This document shows, piece after piece, positions 1 to 5,674 of a DNA stretch of 8,446 nucleotides (position 1 is the first letter of the stretch; every line of letters begins with the position of its first letter). The stretch is from Planctomycetaceae bacterium. Lineage in GTDB: Bacteria > Planctomycetota > Planctomycetia > Pirellulales > Pirellulaceae. The notes under the pieces were generated by a model. The model did not search any database. It saw only the letters and a program-made list of their open reading frames with translations, and was not told the origin of the DNA. The position numbers and the translations under genes were made by a program. The DNA is taken from assembly GCA_024642765.1 (NCBI GenBank), contig JAHEAM010000152.1:1-8446 (forward strand), written 5' to 3'.

Positions 1-1342
1 AGGGGCGGGCGACCAAAAGGCTTTGCATATCAGTGCTCGCATCGCGAGATTTAACTGCGCAAGTTATGCCCACAGATGTACTGTCATCCTTAGTTCCTAA
101 GGTAATCGAATTCAATATCACTTCATCAGCCGAAAGTACGCGTTTGCTCACTTCCGCCAGTTCGTTGAGCCAGTTGATATTGCTGTTTTCCCATTGATCG
201 ATTTCACCGACTTCGCCAATGATTTGGGCGACTCCTGGTCGCCCGTTCGTTGGTTCTGTAATCTTAAGCAGATCGCTCAATTTTTTCTCTTCGGCTTGAA
301 TTCTGATGTAAGTACTGGAAAGCATATACCAGCCAAGAATACCAAGGATAAGGAGACTAGCGGCTGCAACTCCAGACCAAAGGTAGGCCTTCTTGCGGTC
401 GAACTCTCGCACTTTCTTTTTGCGAGGGTTTGCAAAATCCACTTGTGGAATGTTTGTGGTCGTTAACGAGCGGGCGGCACCGACTACCGCTGCCATGTCC
501 TTGATCATTCCACCTGGATGATGGCCTGCTATAGAAATTGAATCACCAAAGATTTTTTCGTGTGATGCAATTGTTACTGTTACGTCTTCGCCAAGATCTT
601 TGCGAGTCTCACTCCATTCGTCTTCGTCACCGAGTAGAATCACGTTTTCGATCGCACGACCGCCAAAGATTCGGGCTCCCGACATTAGAGTACGAGTCAA
701 TTCACCGCGAATTTCTTGTTTCAATTCATCAGAACCGTGTCCGCTGAGCAATACGCTACGATTGGCTCGGAGTAGTCGTTGGTTTACAAGGAGCATCTCA
801 AGATTGCCATTCGCATGACTAACTATCAGTAGTGGCCGATCGGTATCCAGATGCGAATTGACAGCGTTGACAACACAAAACGGGCGTAACAAAATTCGCT
901 TGAGTCGAAATCCGCATTGTTTGACAATTTCGTCAATCGCGGTTAGCCAGTTTGGAGCCAAAGCCGCCGCCAAAATATTTCGTGCTTGATCTTCAACGTC
1001 AGAAAGTGGAATGAAGTCCAATTTCCATTGGTCGTTTACTGAGGCAAACTCGCTTTTCGCGGTGAAACGTAGCAGGTCGGCAAGCTCATCGTTGGGGACA
1101 GGAGGGACAGAAAGTTCGCGCATTTCGACATGACGTCGATTGACGATGAAATCAACTTCTCCGCGCTGGATTCCGTTTGCATTGAGGGCCTCTTTGATGG
1201 CCACTGCTTGCTTACTCAATTCCAGTTCATGATCCAATTCAATCAAGAACAAATTGCCGAGTTGCAAACCGCCAACTCCAGTTGTCGCTTCACCGCAACG
1301 CAGGACTTGGTCGTCTATTTCAATAATGATTCGTTTTGCCAT
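1..1342 (-). CDS. PilM-like protein with C-terminal membrane anchor (GspL-like platform subunit), 3' end cut by window
   Basis: The reading frame starts at ATG 1342 and stays open to the left edge (447 codons), so the C-terminus is missing. Residues about 66-112 match the PilM pattern: a segment ending RELSVPPVP, then an acidic helix, then FTAKSEFA and WKLDFIPL, as in PilM proteins that read 'RELxLPPMP...EAEQYIPF...LDY'. A basic cluster (306-318, with PRKKK) is followed by one transmembrane helix (about 320-343) and a probable periplasmic part rich in short helices. This resembles PilM fused to PilN, which is also the overall plan of GspL. The usual actin-like N-terminal loop (GIDIGSxxVK) is replaced by IEIDDQVLRCGEA, so ATP binding is doubtful. 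In the family this subunit sits in the inner membrane and links the GspE ATPase to the platform. It starts 9 bases after the gspK stop with only a weak AGGT, so translation is probably coupled. A separate PilM name is possible; the GspL-like role is inferred from fusion and position. Confidence 0.82.
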   Translation of the reverse strand, partial: MAKRIIIEIDDQVLRCGEATTGVGGLQLGNLFLIELDHELELSKQAVAIKEALNANGIQRGEVDFIVNRRHVEMRELSVPPVPNDELADLLRFTAKSEFASVNDQWKLDFIPLSDVEDQARNILAAALAPNWLTAIDEIVKQCGFRLKRILLRPFCVVNAVNSHLDTDRPLLIVSHANGNLEMLLVNQRLLRANRSVLLSGHGSDELKQEIRGELTRTLMSGARIFGGRAIENVILLGDEDEWSETRKDLGEDVTVTIASHEKIFGDSISIAGHHPGGMIKDMAAVVGAARSLTTTNIPQVDFANPRKKKVREFDRKKAYLWSGVAAASLLILGILGWYMLSSTYIRIQAEEKKLSDLLKITEPTNGRPGVAQIIGEVGEIDQWENSNINWLNELAEVSKRVLSADEVILNSITLGTKDDSTSVGITCAVKSRDASTDMQSLLVARP

Positions 1343-1351
1343 AATATTTAC

Positions 1352-2935
1352 CTATTGTACCAACTCTACTCCCAGAATATCCAAAGAATAGCCGCTTTGT
1401 AGGTGGCTTTTGTCGCGCCAAAACAATATCCGAGGAATCGGGACTGTGGTATCGATAATGACTTCTGAGCGGCTGGTGCCGACCCCGTCATTGAAATACC
1501 CAACGACTTCCGCTTGATAAACGCTGCCACTGGCACACAGAAACGGCAGCATGATTTGCATTGTAGGTAACTCAACGATGCTCTCCGCAAGCAACCAAGT
1601 CTCGAATTTTCGGTTTGCATCAGCGCCCGATGGATCGTCGAGTTCGAACTCGCGCACTTGCAAGATTCGGCTTAGAATTTCATCCGTCATTCCTGGAACG
1701 GATTGCAGGACTCTCCGTGGTGCTTGCAACACATTGATGCGGCCCGGAATTACGTCGCCTTCGAACGTCGTCGCATTGGTCATGAGAATTGGAAGTACTT
1801 GTCCGGCATTCGTCGTTGTCAAAGGAGATTTGAGAATGATCGTGCTGCTGCTGTCTTCTGGATCTGGGGCGGTAGTGTATGAGTCAAACAGATCCAGGAT
1901 TTGCGTGAAAGTCGTAGTGGCATCTTTGGTCGTATCCAATTCGAAAGGTGTATTGGCGGTGACGGCGTCTTCTTCCTCGCCTTCTTTCAACGTGTAGGGT
2001 CCGCTGATTCGATATTGAATAATGAATCGTGACCATTCGTCATTGAACGCACTACGGAGATCCGTGTAAAGCTGTTCGAGGTCGGGATTGTTCAGGTTGA
2101 CGCGGGCTAGTCCATCAGCGTTTAGGTTTGTTTCCTTGCTGTATAGGGTCAGGTAGTTGCCCCAACCCAAAAGCATTTCCGAATCGAGTGCACTGGAATC
2201 TGCGAGTTCACTCGAATCAATAATTCCATTTCGATTACCGTCTGCACCAAACAACATTTGCGAGGTAACGCCCTTAATCAATAGCAATTCGTCAATGCTG
2301 TCCATCGGTCCGTTTTTGGCAGCGTACGCCGGCGTAAGTCCTGCATAGTAAGAGGTCTCAGATCCATACTCGCGGGCTTCGTCATCCGAATCGACCCAAT
2401 CTAAAATCGAATCGGCAATTTCTTCGGTCATGTTAGGTAAAGCCATTAACAGTTGCCGCCCACCTCCAGGCACCCAATTATCCGCATAGGGCAAAGTGTT
2501 CACATTGATTTTTGTTGACTCATCAACCAAACCATAACGAAAACCACCAGGAATTCCCTCGGAATCCATGCCCGGAGCAACCACTGAAAATCGTCCAACA
2601 TTCTCTACGTTATTTGGGTCAACAGCGACAACAATGCTTTGCATCGATAATGCATTGTCCCAAATGCCGCCTTTTTCTCGGATCGTCGCTTCATCCGCCG
2701 ATAGGAACAATCGGATGTAGTCCACGCCGGAATCGACCAAGTACTTCGATTGAACTTGTTTCGATAAAAGGCGGCTTGAGCTATCCTCTGCAATCATCAG
2801 CGAAGAAAACGTATAAGCAGCGAGGCTGAGCATCACAATTGTCACTAAGACCACGAGCAACAACAAACCGTTGCGGTTCGGATTTCGTCGTTGAATGGAT
2901 CGTCGACGATTTTGAATATCAATTCTTAAGTTCAC
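1352..2935 (-). CDS. gspK: Type II secretion minor pseudopilin GspK, enlarged
   Basis: Starts at GTG 2935, overlapping the gspJ stop as GTGA. A GGAG at 2944-2947 lies 8 bases upstream. The basic leader ends in NRNG, with predicted prepilin peptidase cleavage at G23/L24, then a hydrophobic helix (24-47). Position +5 is Val rather than Glu, which is typical of GspK, the subunit that caps the pseudopilus. The family signature is clear at about 179-222: DWVDSDDEAREYGSE, then YYAGLTPAYAAKNGPM, then the DELLLIKG element. Helix-hairpin-helix-like motifs begin near 143 (INVNTLPY), 279 (VNLNNPDL) and 400 (INVLQAP, followed by VPGMTDEILSRIL). At 527 residues it is much longer than the roughly 300-350 of proteobacterial GspK. 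The extra length includes an EF-hand-type loop (232-243) and an acidic, Thr-rich insert (about 311-396). It is expected to act in the periplasm at the pseudopilus tip with GspI and GspJ. Identity is firm; the role of the extra segments is unknown. Confidence 0.93.
   Translation of the reverse strand: MNLRIDIQNRRRSIQRRNPNRNGLLLLVVLVTIVMLSLAAYTFSSLMIAEDSSSRLLSKQVQSKYLVDSGVDYIRLFLSADEATIREKGGIWDNALSMQSIVVAVDPNNVENVGRFSVVAPGMDSEGIPGGFRYGLVDESTKINVNTLPYADNWVPGGGRQLLMALPNMTEEIADSILDWVDSDDEAREYGSETSYYAGLTPAYAAKNGPMDSIDELLLIKGVTSQMLFGADGNRNGIIDSSELADSSALDSEMLLGWGNYLTLYSKETNLNADGLARVNLNNPDLEQLYTDLRSAFNDEWSRFIIQYRISGPYTLKEGEEEDAVTANTPFELDTTKDATTTFTQILDLFDSYTTAPDPEDSSSTIILKSPLTTTNAGQVLPILMTNATTFEGDVIPGRINVLQAPRRVLQSVPGMTDEILSRILQVREFELDDPSGADANRKFETWLLAESIVELPTMQIMLPFLCASGSVYQAEVVGYFNDGVGTSRSEVIIDTTVPIPRILFWRDKSHLQSGYSLDILGVELVQ
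2207..2242 (-). other. EF-hand-type calcium-binding loop inside GspK
   Basis: Residues 232-243 of GspK read DGNRNGIIDSSE. This fits the 12-residue EF-hand loop: D at 1, N at 3, N at 5, G at 6, I at 8, D at 9 and E at 12. It sits just after the conserved DELLLIKG element of the GspK domain. Calcium binding is inferred from the pattern. Flanking helices are not obvious, so it could also be a dockerin-like single loop. Confidence 0.7.
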
Positions 2936-3996
2936 TCGCTCGTCTCCGGTGGTTTTTCAGCGGACGGCAAGTGAACGACGGTACGGTAGGTTTGCATTTG
3001 CAGGATATCTTTGACGGAAAGGCTGCGCGGTTGCTGCCGCACGGCGTCATCGACTCTCTGTGGGTCGAGGATCAAAGTGATTTCAATAGCGAGTGGGAAA
3101 TACCCCGTTTCTTCAGAATTCCAACTGGAAGTCCAATCGGAGCCATCGAAATACTGAAATCGAATTTCGATGACTTCCGGCGCAACGAGCTGGCTGTATT
3201 CATCGGGCGAACTGGGAGCAAGGCCTTCTCCGCGAAATTCAGCGACCGCACGATCGATTTGGCGGCGATACAACCCGCCAAGATTTGCAACGGAAGGTTC
3301 GAACTCGGATTGTGCGTTTGGGGCAGGGCTAGAACTCACCATATAACTGACGCCCTTGACGTCTGCACCGGTCATCGACGATACGTCATCACCTGTCAGC
3401 ATCGCGTGATACTGGTCGAGACGCGGCAAGCGGCTAATGTCGATGTTGATAACTGTGGCATCGCCGATCATTGTCGGACGATAGGAGGAGTTGTCCTCCT
3501 CGGCAGTCGCGTCAGTGTCAGCTGCATTAGGGTCTTGGGCGTCTGTTGGCGTTGCCCCTGTTCCGCCAGTACCACCGCCTGTTCCGCCAGTACCACCGCC
3601 TGTTCCGCCAGTACCACCGCCTGTTCCGCCAGTACCACCGCCTGTCGAACTTCCAGTATCTGTTAGTCCAGAATCATCGGATTGCGTCGCCAGTATTCCG
3701 GCGATTAGCGTTTGAGACGCTTCTAGGTTTTCGATACCAGAGACATCGACTGCCTTGTATTGCAAGCCTGCACGTACATCGCTGGCGATCATTCTCAAAA
3801 CGCTTCGGGCAACTTGCTTCTGCTCGATTGATCGCTGTTGCCGACTCAGGTTGACCATATAGACATTGATCAACGCCGTAATTGCACCGATGACCATCAC
3901 GGAAAGTGCCAACGACAACATCAATTCCAATAGCGTGTAAGCGTGTCGCTTGGGAATTGTCAGATTTTGACGAAATTTGGGGACACAGATTTTCAT
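2932..3996 (-). CDS. gspJ: Type II secretion minor pseudopilin GspJ (PilW-like) with Gly/Thr repeat insert
   Basis: Starts at ATG 3996, overlapping the gspI stop as ATGA. A good Shine-Dalgarno (GAGGTG, 4002-4007) lies 5 bases upstream within gspI. The leader ends in PKRHA and is followed by YTLLELMLSLALSVMV, a type IV pilin-type signal with predicted cleavage at A19/Y20 and Glu at +5 (E24). The long N-terminal helix continues to about residue 75 (RSVLRMIASDVRAGLQY), as in GspJ/PilW. Later conserved-looking parts are GLYRRQIDRAVAEFRGEG (about 231-248) and EVIEIRFQYFDGSDWTSSW (about 264-282), typical of GspJ. Between them, residues about 102-165 form a low-complexity insert: a Gly/Thr tract of 7-residue repeats (118-147), then an Ala/Asp/Glu-rich stretch. 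It is 354 residues long against roughly 200 for proteobacterial GspJ. In the family it joins GspI and GspK in the tip complex. The -1 residue is Ala instead of the usual Gly. Confidence 0.9.
   Translation of the reverse strand: MKICVPKFRQNLTIPKRHAYTLLELMLSLALSVMVIGAITALINVYMVNLSRQQRSIEQKQVARSVLRMIASDVRAGLQYKAVDVSGIENLEASQTLIAGILATQSDDSGLTDTGSSTGGGTGGTGGGTGGTGGGTGGTGGGTGGTGATPTDAQDPNAADTDATAEEDNSSYRPTMIGDATVINIDISRLPRLDQYHAMLTGDDVSSMTGADVKGVSYMVSSSPAPNAQSEFEPSVANLGGLYRRQIDRAVAEFRGEGLAPSSPDEYSQLVAPEVIEIRFQYFDGSDWTSSWNSEETGYFPLAIEITLILDPQRVDDAVRQQPRSLSVKDILQMQTYRTVVHLPSAEKPPETSE
3557..3645. repeat. In-frame 21-bp tandem repeat, four perfect copies, inside gspJ
   Basis: The unit ctgttccgccagtaccaccgc occurs at 3558-3578, 3579-3599, 3600-3620 and 3621-3641 without a mismatch, plus a few matching bases on each side. 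Read on the minus strand it encodes a 7-residue Gly/Thr unit (Thr spacing alternates 4 and 3). Gain or loss of a unit keeps the frame. Identity at every third base points to recent slippage expansion. Confidence 0.97.
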
Positions 3997-4451
3997 TGCG
4001 TCACCTCTTCCGGATCATAATCTGGATCGGGCATAAACCTTGTCAACGAAATAGTGACTGGATTTGGAGACGACGTGTTGGCCTGAGTCACAGTTACGGT
4101 TGCGCTGAGGAGTCCCATAATGTCAGAGGATTGAACGTTGATCGAATAAGCCCATTCGGGTGCCTCTTCGATTGGTTGCAATGAAACGCTACTCAATTCC
4201 AAAACGCCTGCGGCCAACTCGGCCATCTTTGTATCACAATGAATCGTTGCGTCCGTTTGCATGCGTGCGGACGACGCAGCGCGAAAACCTAGATTCGCAA
4301 GTTCTGAAATGGCGACCATCGACATTCCTAGAATCGCAATCGCCAATATCACTTCGAGTAGACTCATTCCGCAACGAAAAATCGGCGCGGACCGCAGTCT
4401 TTTGCTGCCGCCAGCCATTCGCGAATTTTGAGTTGGTTGTGACCTGTTCAT
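3993..4451 (-). CDS. gspI: Type II secretion minor pseudopilin GspI
   Basis: The best start is ATG 4451, two bases after the gspH stop. A TTG at 4457 overlapping that stop is also in frame and would add two residues; an internal ATG at 4418 is another option. No convincing Shine-Dalgarno is present, so translation is probably coupled to gspH. The product has a long basic leader ending in IFRCG, then MSLLEVILAIAILGMSMVAI. Predicted cleavage is Gly/Met with Glu at +5. A Met at +1 and the SLLEV core are common in GspI. The helix continues into a segment ending DTKMAELAAG, comparable to the 'AxxKMAEL' region of GspI. The short C-terminal domain (about 152 residues in total) fits the GspI class. 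In the family it nucleates the tip complex with GspJ and GspK. The C-terminus is acidic (DPDYDPEE). Its stop overlaps the gspJ start by 4 bases. Confidence 0.88.
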   Translation of the reverse strand: MNRSQPTQNSRMAGGSKRLRSAPIFRCGMSLLEVILAIAILGMSMVAISELANLGFRAASSARMQTDATIHCDTKMAELAAGVLELSSVSLQPIEEAPEWAYSINVQSSDIMGLLSATVTVTQANTSSPNPVTISLTRFMPDPDYDPEEVTQ

Positions 4452-4453
4452 TT

Positions 4454-5005
4454 TCAATTTCTTGTGGGGATGGAAACTCGAGAGGTTCCGGTTAAGCCTC
4501 GCAAGGTAACTTGTTTCATGTTGCCTTTGGCATTTTGCAATTTGACTTGAGCATCCTGGCAGGTTCCGTCTGGATAAAACAATATGGGTCGATTTGATTT
4601 GTCAAAAGAACCAGCGTTTTTTTCTGTCTCAAAAGTTGAGCGTGATGTTTCCATTGTTTCGCCACTAACAAACACGACGCCCTTGGGTAACACGCCATCA
4701 CCCCAACTGAAGTTTCCGCTTGTCTGACTCGGCAGCGATTTTGTCTCTGCCACTGAATCGAAGTCTTGGACAAATATTTGGGAACCGCCTGGCGTCAGGA
4801 GCAACGCTTGGACCTTTCCAGTTCGAATCGCCATTACTCGCGCTCTGGCCATTTCCGCCCGCAACATTTCCGCGCCTTTATCAAGGCCAGTGTTCGAAAC
4901 CATTCGTAGGATTGCTGGAACACTCAGACCAGCAATTACTACCAACAATGCCATCACCAACAACAACTCCAACAATGTGAACGCATGACGCCTAAAGTGG
5001 CTCAT
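4454..5005 (-). CDS. gspH: Type II secretion minor pseudopilin GspH
   Basis: The start is placed at ATG 5005, giving MSHFRRHA followed by FTLLELLLVMALLVVIAGL. This is a compact type IV pilin-type leader with predicted cleavage at A8/F9 and Glu at +5 (E13). The frame extends upstream to a TTG at 5074, but that codon lies inside the hairpin and would give an unusually long leader. A GTG at 5044 is also possible. No Shine-Dalgarno is visible at any of these. The region after the helix (ends in MLRAEMARARVMAIRTG) is typical of GspH, where the helix contains 'L...L..AR..AI..G'. The total is 183 residues, close to the usual GspH size. The C-terminal half has no further motif I recognise beyond ILFYPDGTCQDA, which resembles the 'I.F.PDG' strand of GspH/FimT. 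It belongs at or near the pseudopilus tip. As in GspJ, the -1 residue is Ala. Confidence 0.87.
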   Translation of the reverse strand: MSHFRRHAFTLLELLLVMALLVVIAGLSVPAILRMVSNTGLDKGAEMLRAEMARARVMAIRTGKVQALLLTPGGSQIFVQDFDSVAETKSLPSQTSGNFSWGDGVLPKGVVFVSGETMETSRSTFETEKNAGSFDKSNRPILFYPDGTCQDAQVKLQNAKGNMKQVTLRGLTGTSRVSIPTRN

Positions 5006-5070
5006 TGGCGAGTTGGATTGACACGGATGGAAGGTTTTTTTCACGGCATTTACTGACTGTTTCAAAAGAA

Positions 5071-5108
5071 ACAATGACCAAACTCGAGTTCTCGAATTTG
5101 GTCATTGT
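5071..5108 (-). terminator. Long hairpin with T-rich tail after gspG (probable partial terminator or mRNA stabiliser)
   Basis: The arms 5071-5082 and 5097-5108 are perfect 12-bp inverted repeats, and TCGA at 5084-5087 pairs with TCGA at 5092-5095. The pair between them (5083/5096) is C/A on the plus strand but becomes U-G in minus-strand RNA. The mRNA therefore forms a stem of about 17 pairs with a GAAC loop. On the minus strand it is followed by TTCTTTT. It lies 37 bases past the gspG stop. Since the operon continues, it may act as an attenuator or a 3' end stabiliser that raises gspG over gspH-K. Confidence 0.75.
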
Positions 5109-5145
5109 CGTTCACTCGGAAGGATGCTGCTTCTTGTATAATTCG

Positions 5146-5589
5146 CTATTGGACCTTAGTCGTTTGACCAGGTATGTCATCCGCGGTGCCAGCTTGTCCA
5201 TCAGGTCCATTGGAGCTGATGTTCACACGTTCGTTGGCATCGTCTGGACTGTATTGAAATTCGCCTTGCCATGGATCTCGAGGCACGCGGCTTTCGTCTA
5301 GGTAGGGACCGCGCCAAACACTTGGCGCCATGCCTGAGGGAGGGGTTATCAAGTCATTCAAACTCGTAGGGAATCGTTGGACGTCGAGTTTGTAAAGTTT
5401 GCATGCCGTTTTCAACGTATTGATTTGCGTTGCAGCGGCATCCGAGTTGGCGTTTTTACGCATACGTAGAACTCCAACAACTGCCAATGATGAAATCAAT
5501 ACAAGAATAGCCATAACAAGCATCAATTCCAAAAGCGTGAAACCTTGGCGTGATTGTCGTTGACGGCGAAGGTTTTTTCTAAATTTCAT
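5146..5589 (-). CDS. gspG: Type II secretion major pseudopilin GspG
   Basis: Starts at ATG 5589 with a strong AGGAGA 8 bases upstream. The basic leader (rich in Arg/Lys) ends in RQG, with predicted cleavage at G16/F17, then FTLLELMLVMAILVLISSLAVV with Glu at +5 (E21). The mature part follows the GspG pattern: LKTACKLYKLDVQRFPTSL (helix and loop), WRGPYLDE (92-99), VPRDPWQGEFQY (102-113), and SSNGPDGQAGTADDI (125-139). The last segment is the calcium-binding loop of GspG, whose Asp residues hold the fold and polymer stable in studied homologues. Length (147) is normal, with a short tail GQTTKVQ after DDI. GspG is cleaved and N-methylated by the prepilin peptidase, which is not in this window, and polymerises into the periplasmic pseudopilus. 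It is flanked by the operon's largest gaps, with a strong ribosome site before and a hairpin after, suggesting higher output than its neighbours. Confidence 0.96.
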   Translation of the reverse strand: MKFRKNLRRQRQSRQGFTLLELMLVMAILVLISSLAVVGVLRMRKNANSDAAATQINTLKTACKLYKLDVQRFPTSLNDLITPPSGMAPSVWRGPYLDESRVPRDPWQGEFQYSPDDANERVNISSNGPDGQAGTADDIPGQTTKVQ

Positions 5590-5674
5590 TTCAAGGGTCT
5601 CCTAAAGAATGCTTTCGTATTGAATTGTTTTTGTAGTTGTTTGTGATAGCGGTTAATTAATCGACCAGCGAAGA
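5590..5674 (-). other. Intergenic region between gspF and gspG
   Basis: These 85 bases are AT-rich and contain an imperfect palindrome around TTAATTAA (5653-5660) and the gspG ribosome site. No convincing -35/-10 pair was found, so transcription probably reads through from gspE/gspF. A promoter here cannot be excluded. Confidence 0.5.
5598..5603 (-). promoter_or_regulatory. Strong ribosome binding site of gspG
   Basis: On the minus strand AGGAGA lies 8 bases before ATG 5589. It is the best Shine-Dalgarno match in the window. gspH, gspI and the PilM-like gene show weak sites or none. Confidence 0.8.

Noticed and set aside
194..1402. Several plus-strand open frames at the left end
   Set aside because: They are antisense to the PilM-like gene and the gspK end, whose protein shows family motifs and a membrane helix across the whole stretch.
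3557..3645. Repeat cluster as a CRISPR array
   Set aside because: The 21-bp copies are directly adjacent with no spacers, and they are in frame within a pseudopilin gene.
2839..3666. Plus-strand open frame of 275 codons with Ala/Cys/Ser/Thr repeats
   Set aside because: It lies opposite gspJ and the start of gspK. Its repeats are the antisense reading of the 21-bp repeat, and it has no domain, no ribosome site and a Cys/Arg-rich composition typical of a shadow frame.
5006..5074. Upstream TTG (5074) or GTG (5044) start for gspH
   Set aside because: They would add 13 to 23 residues before an already complete prepilin leader, and TTG 5074 falls within the hairpin. ATG 5005 gives a compact leader.
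5137..5142. TATAAT on the plus strand as an antisense promoter toward gspG
   Set aside because: No -35-like element lies at a suitable distance, and there is no extended -10 TGn. A chance match is likely in an AT-rich gap.
5653..5660. TTAATTAA palindrome between gspF and gspG as an operator
   Set aside because: It is short, with only weak pairing outside the core, and no promoter nearby supports a regulatory role.
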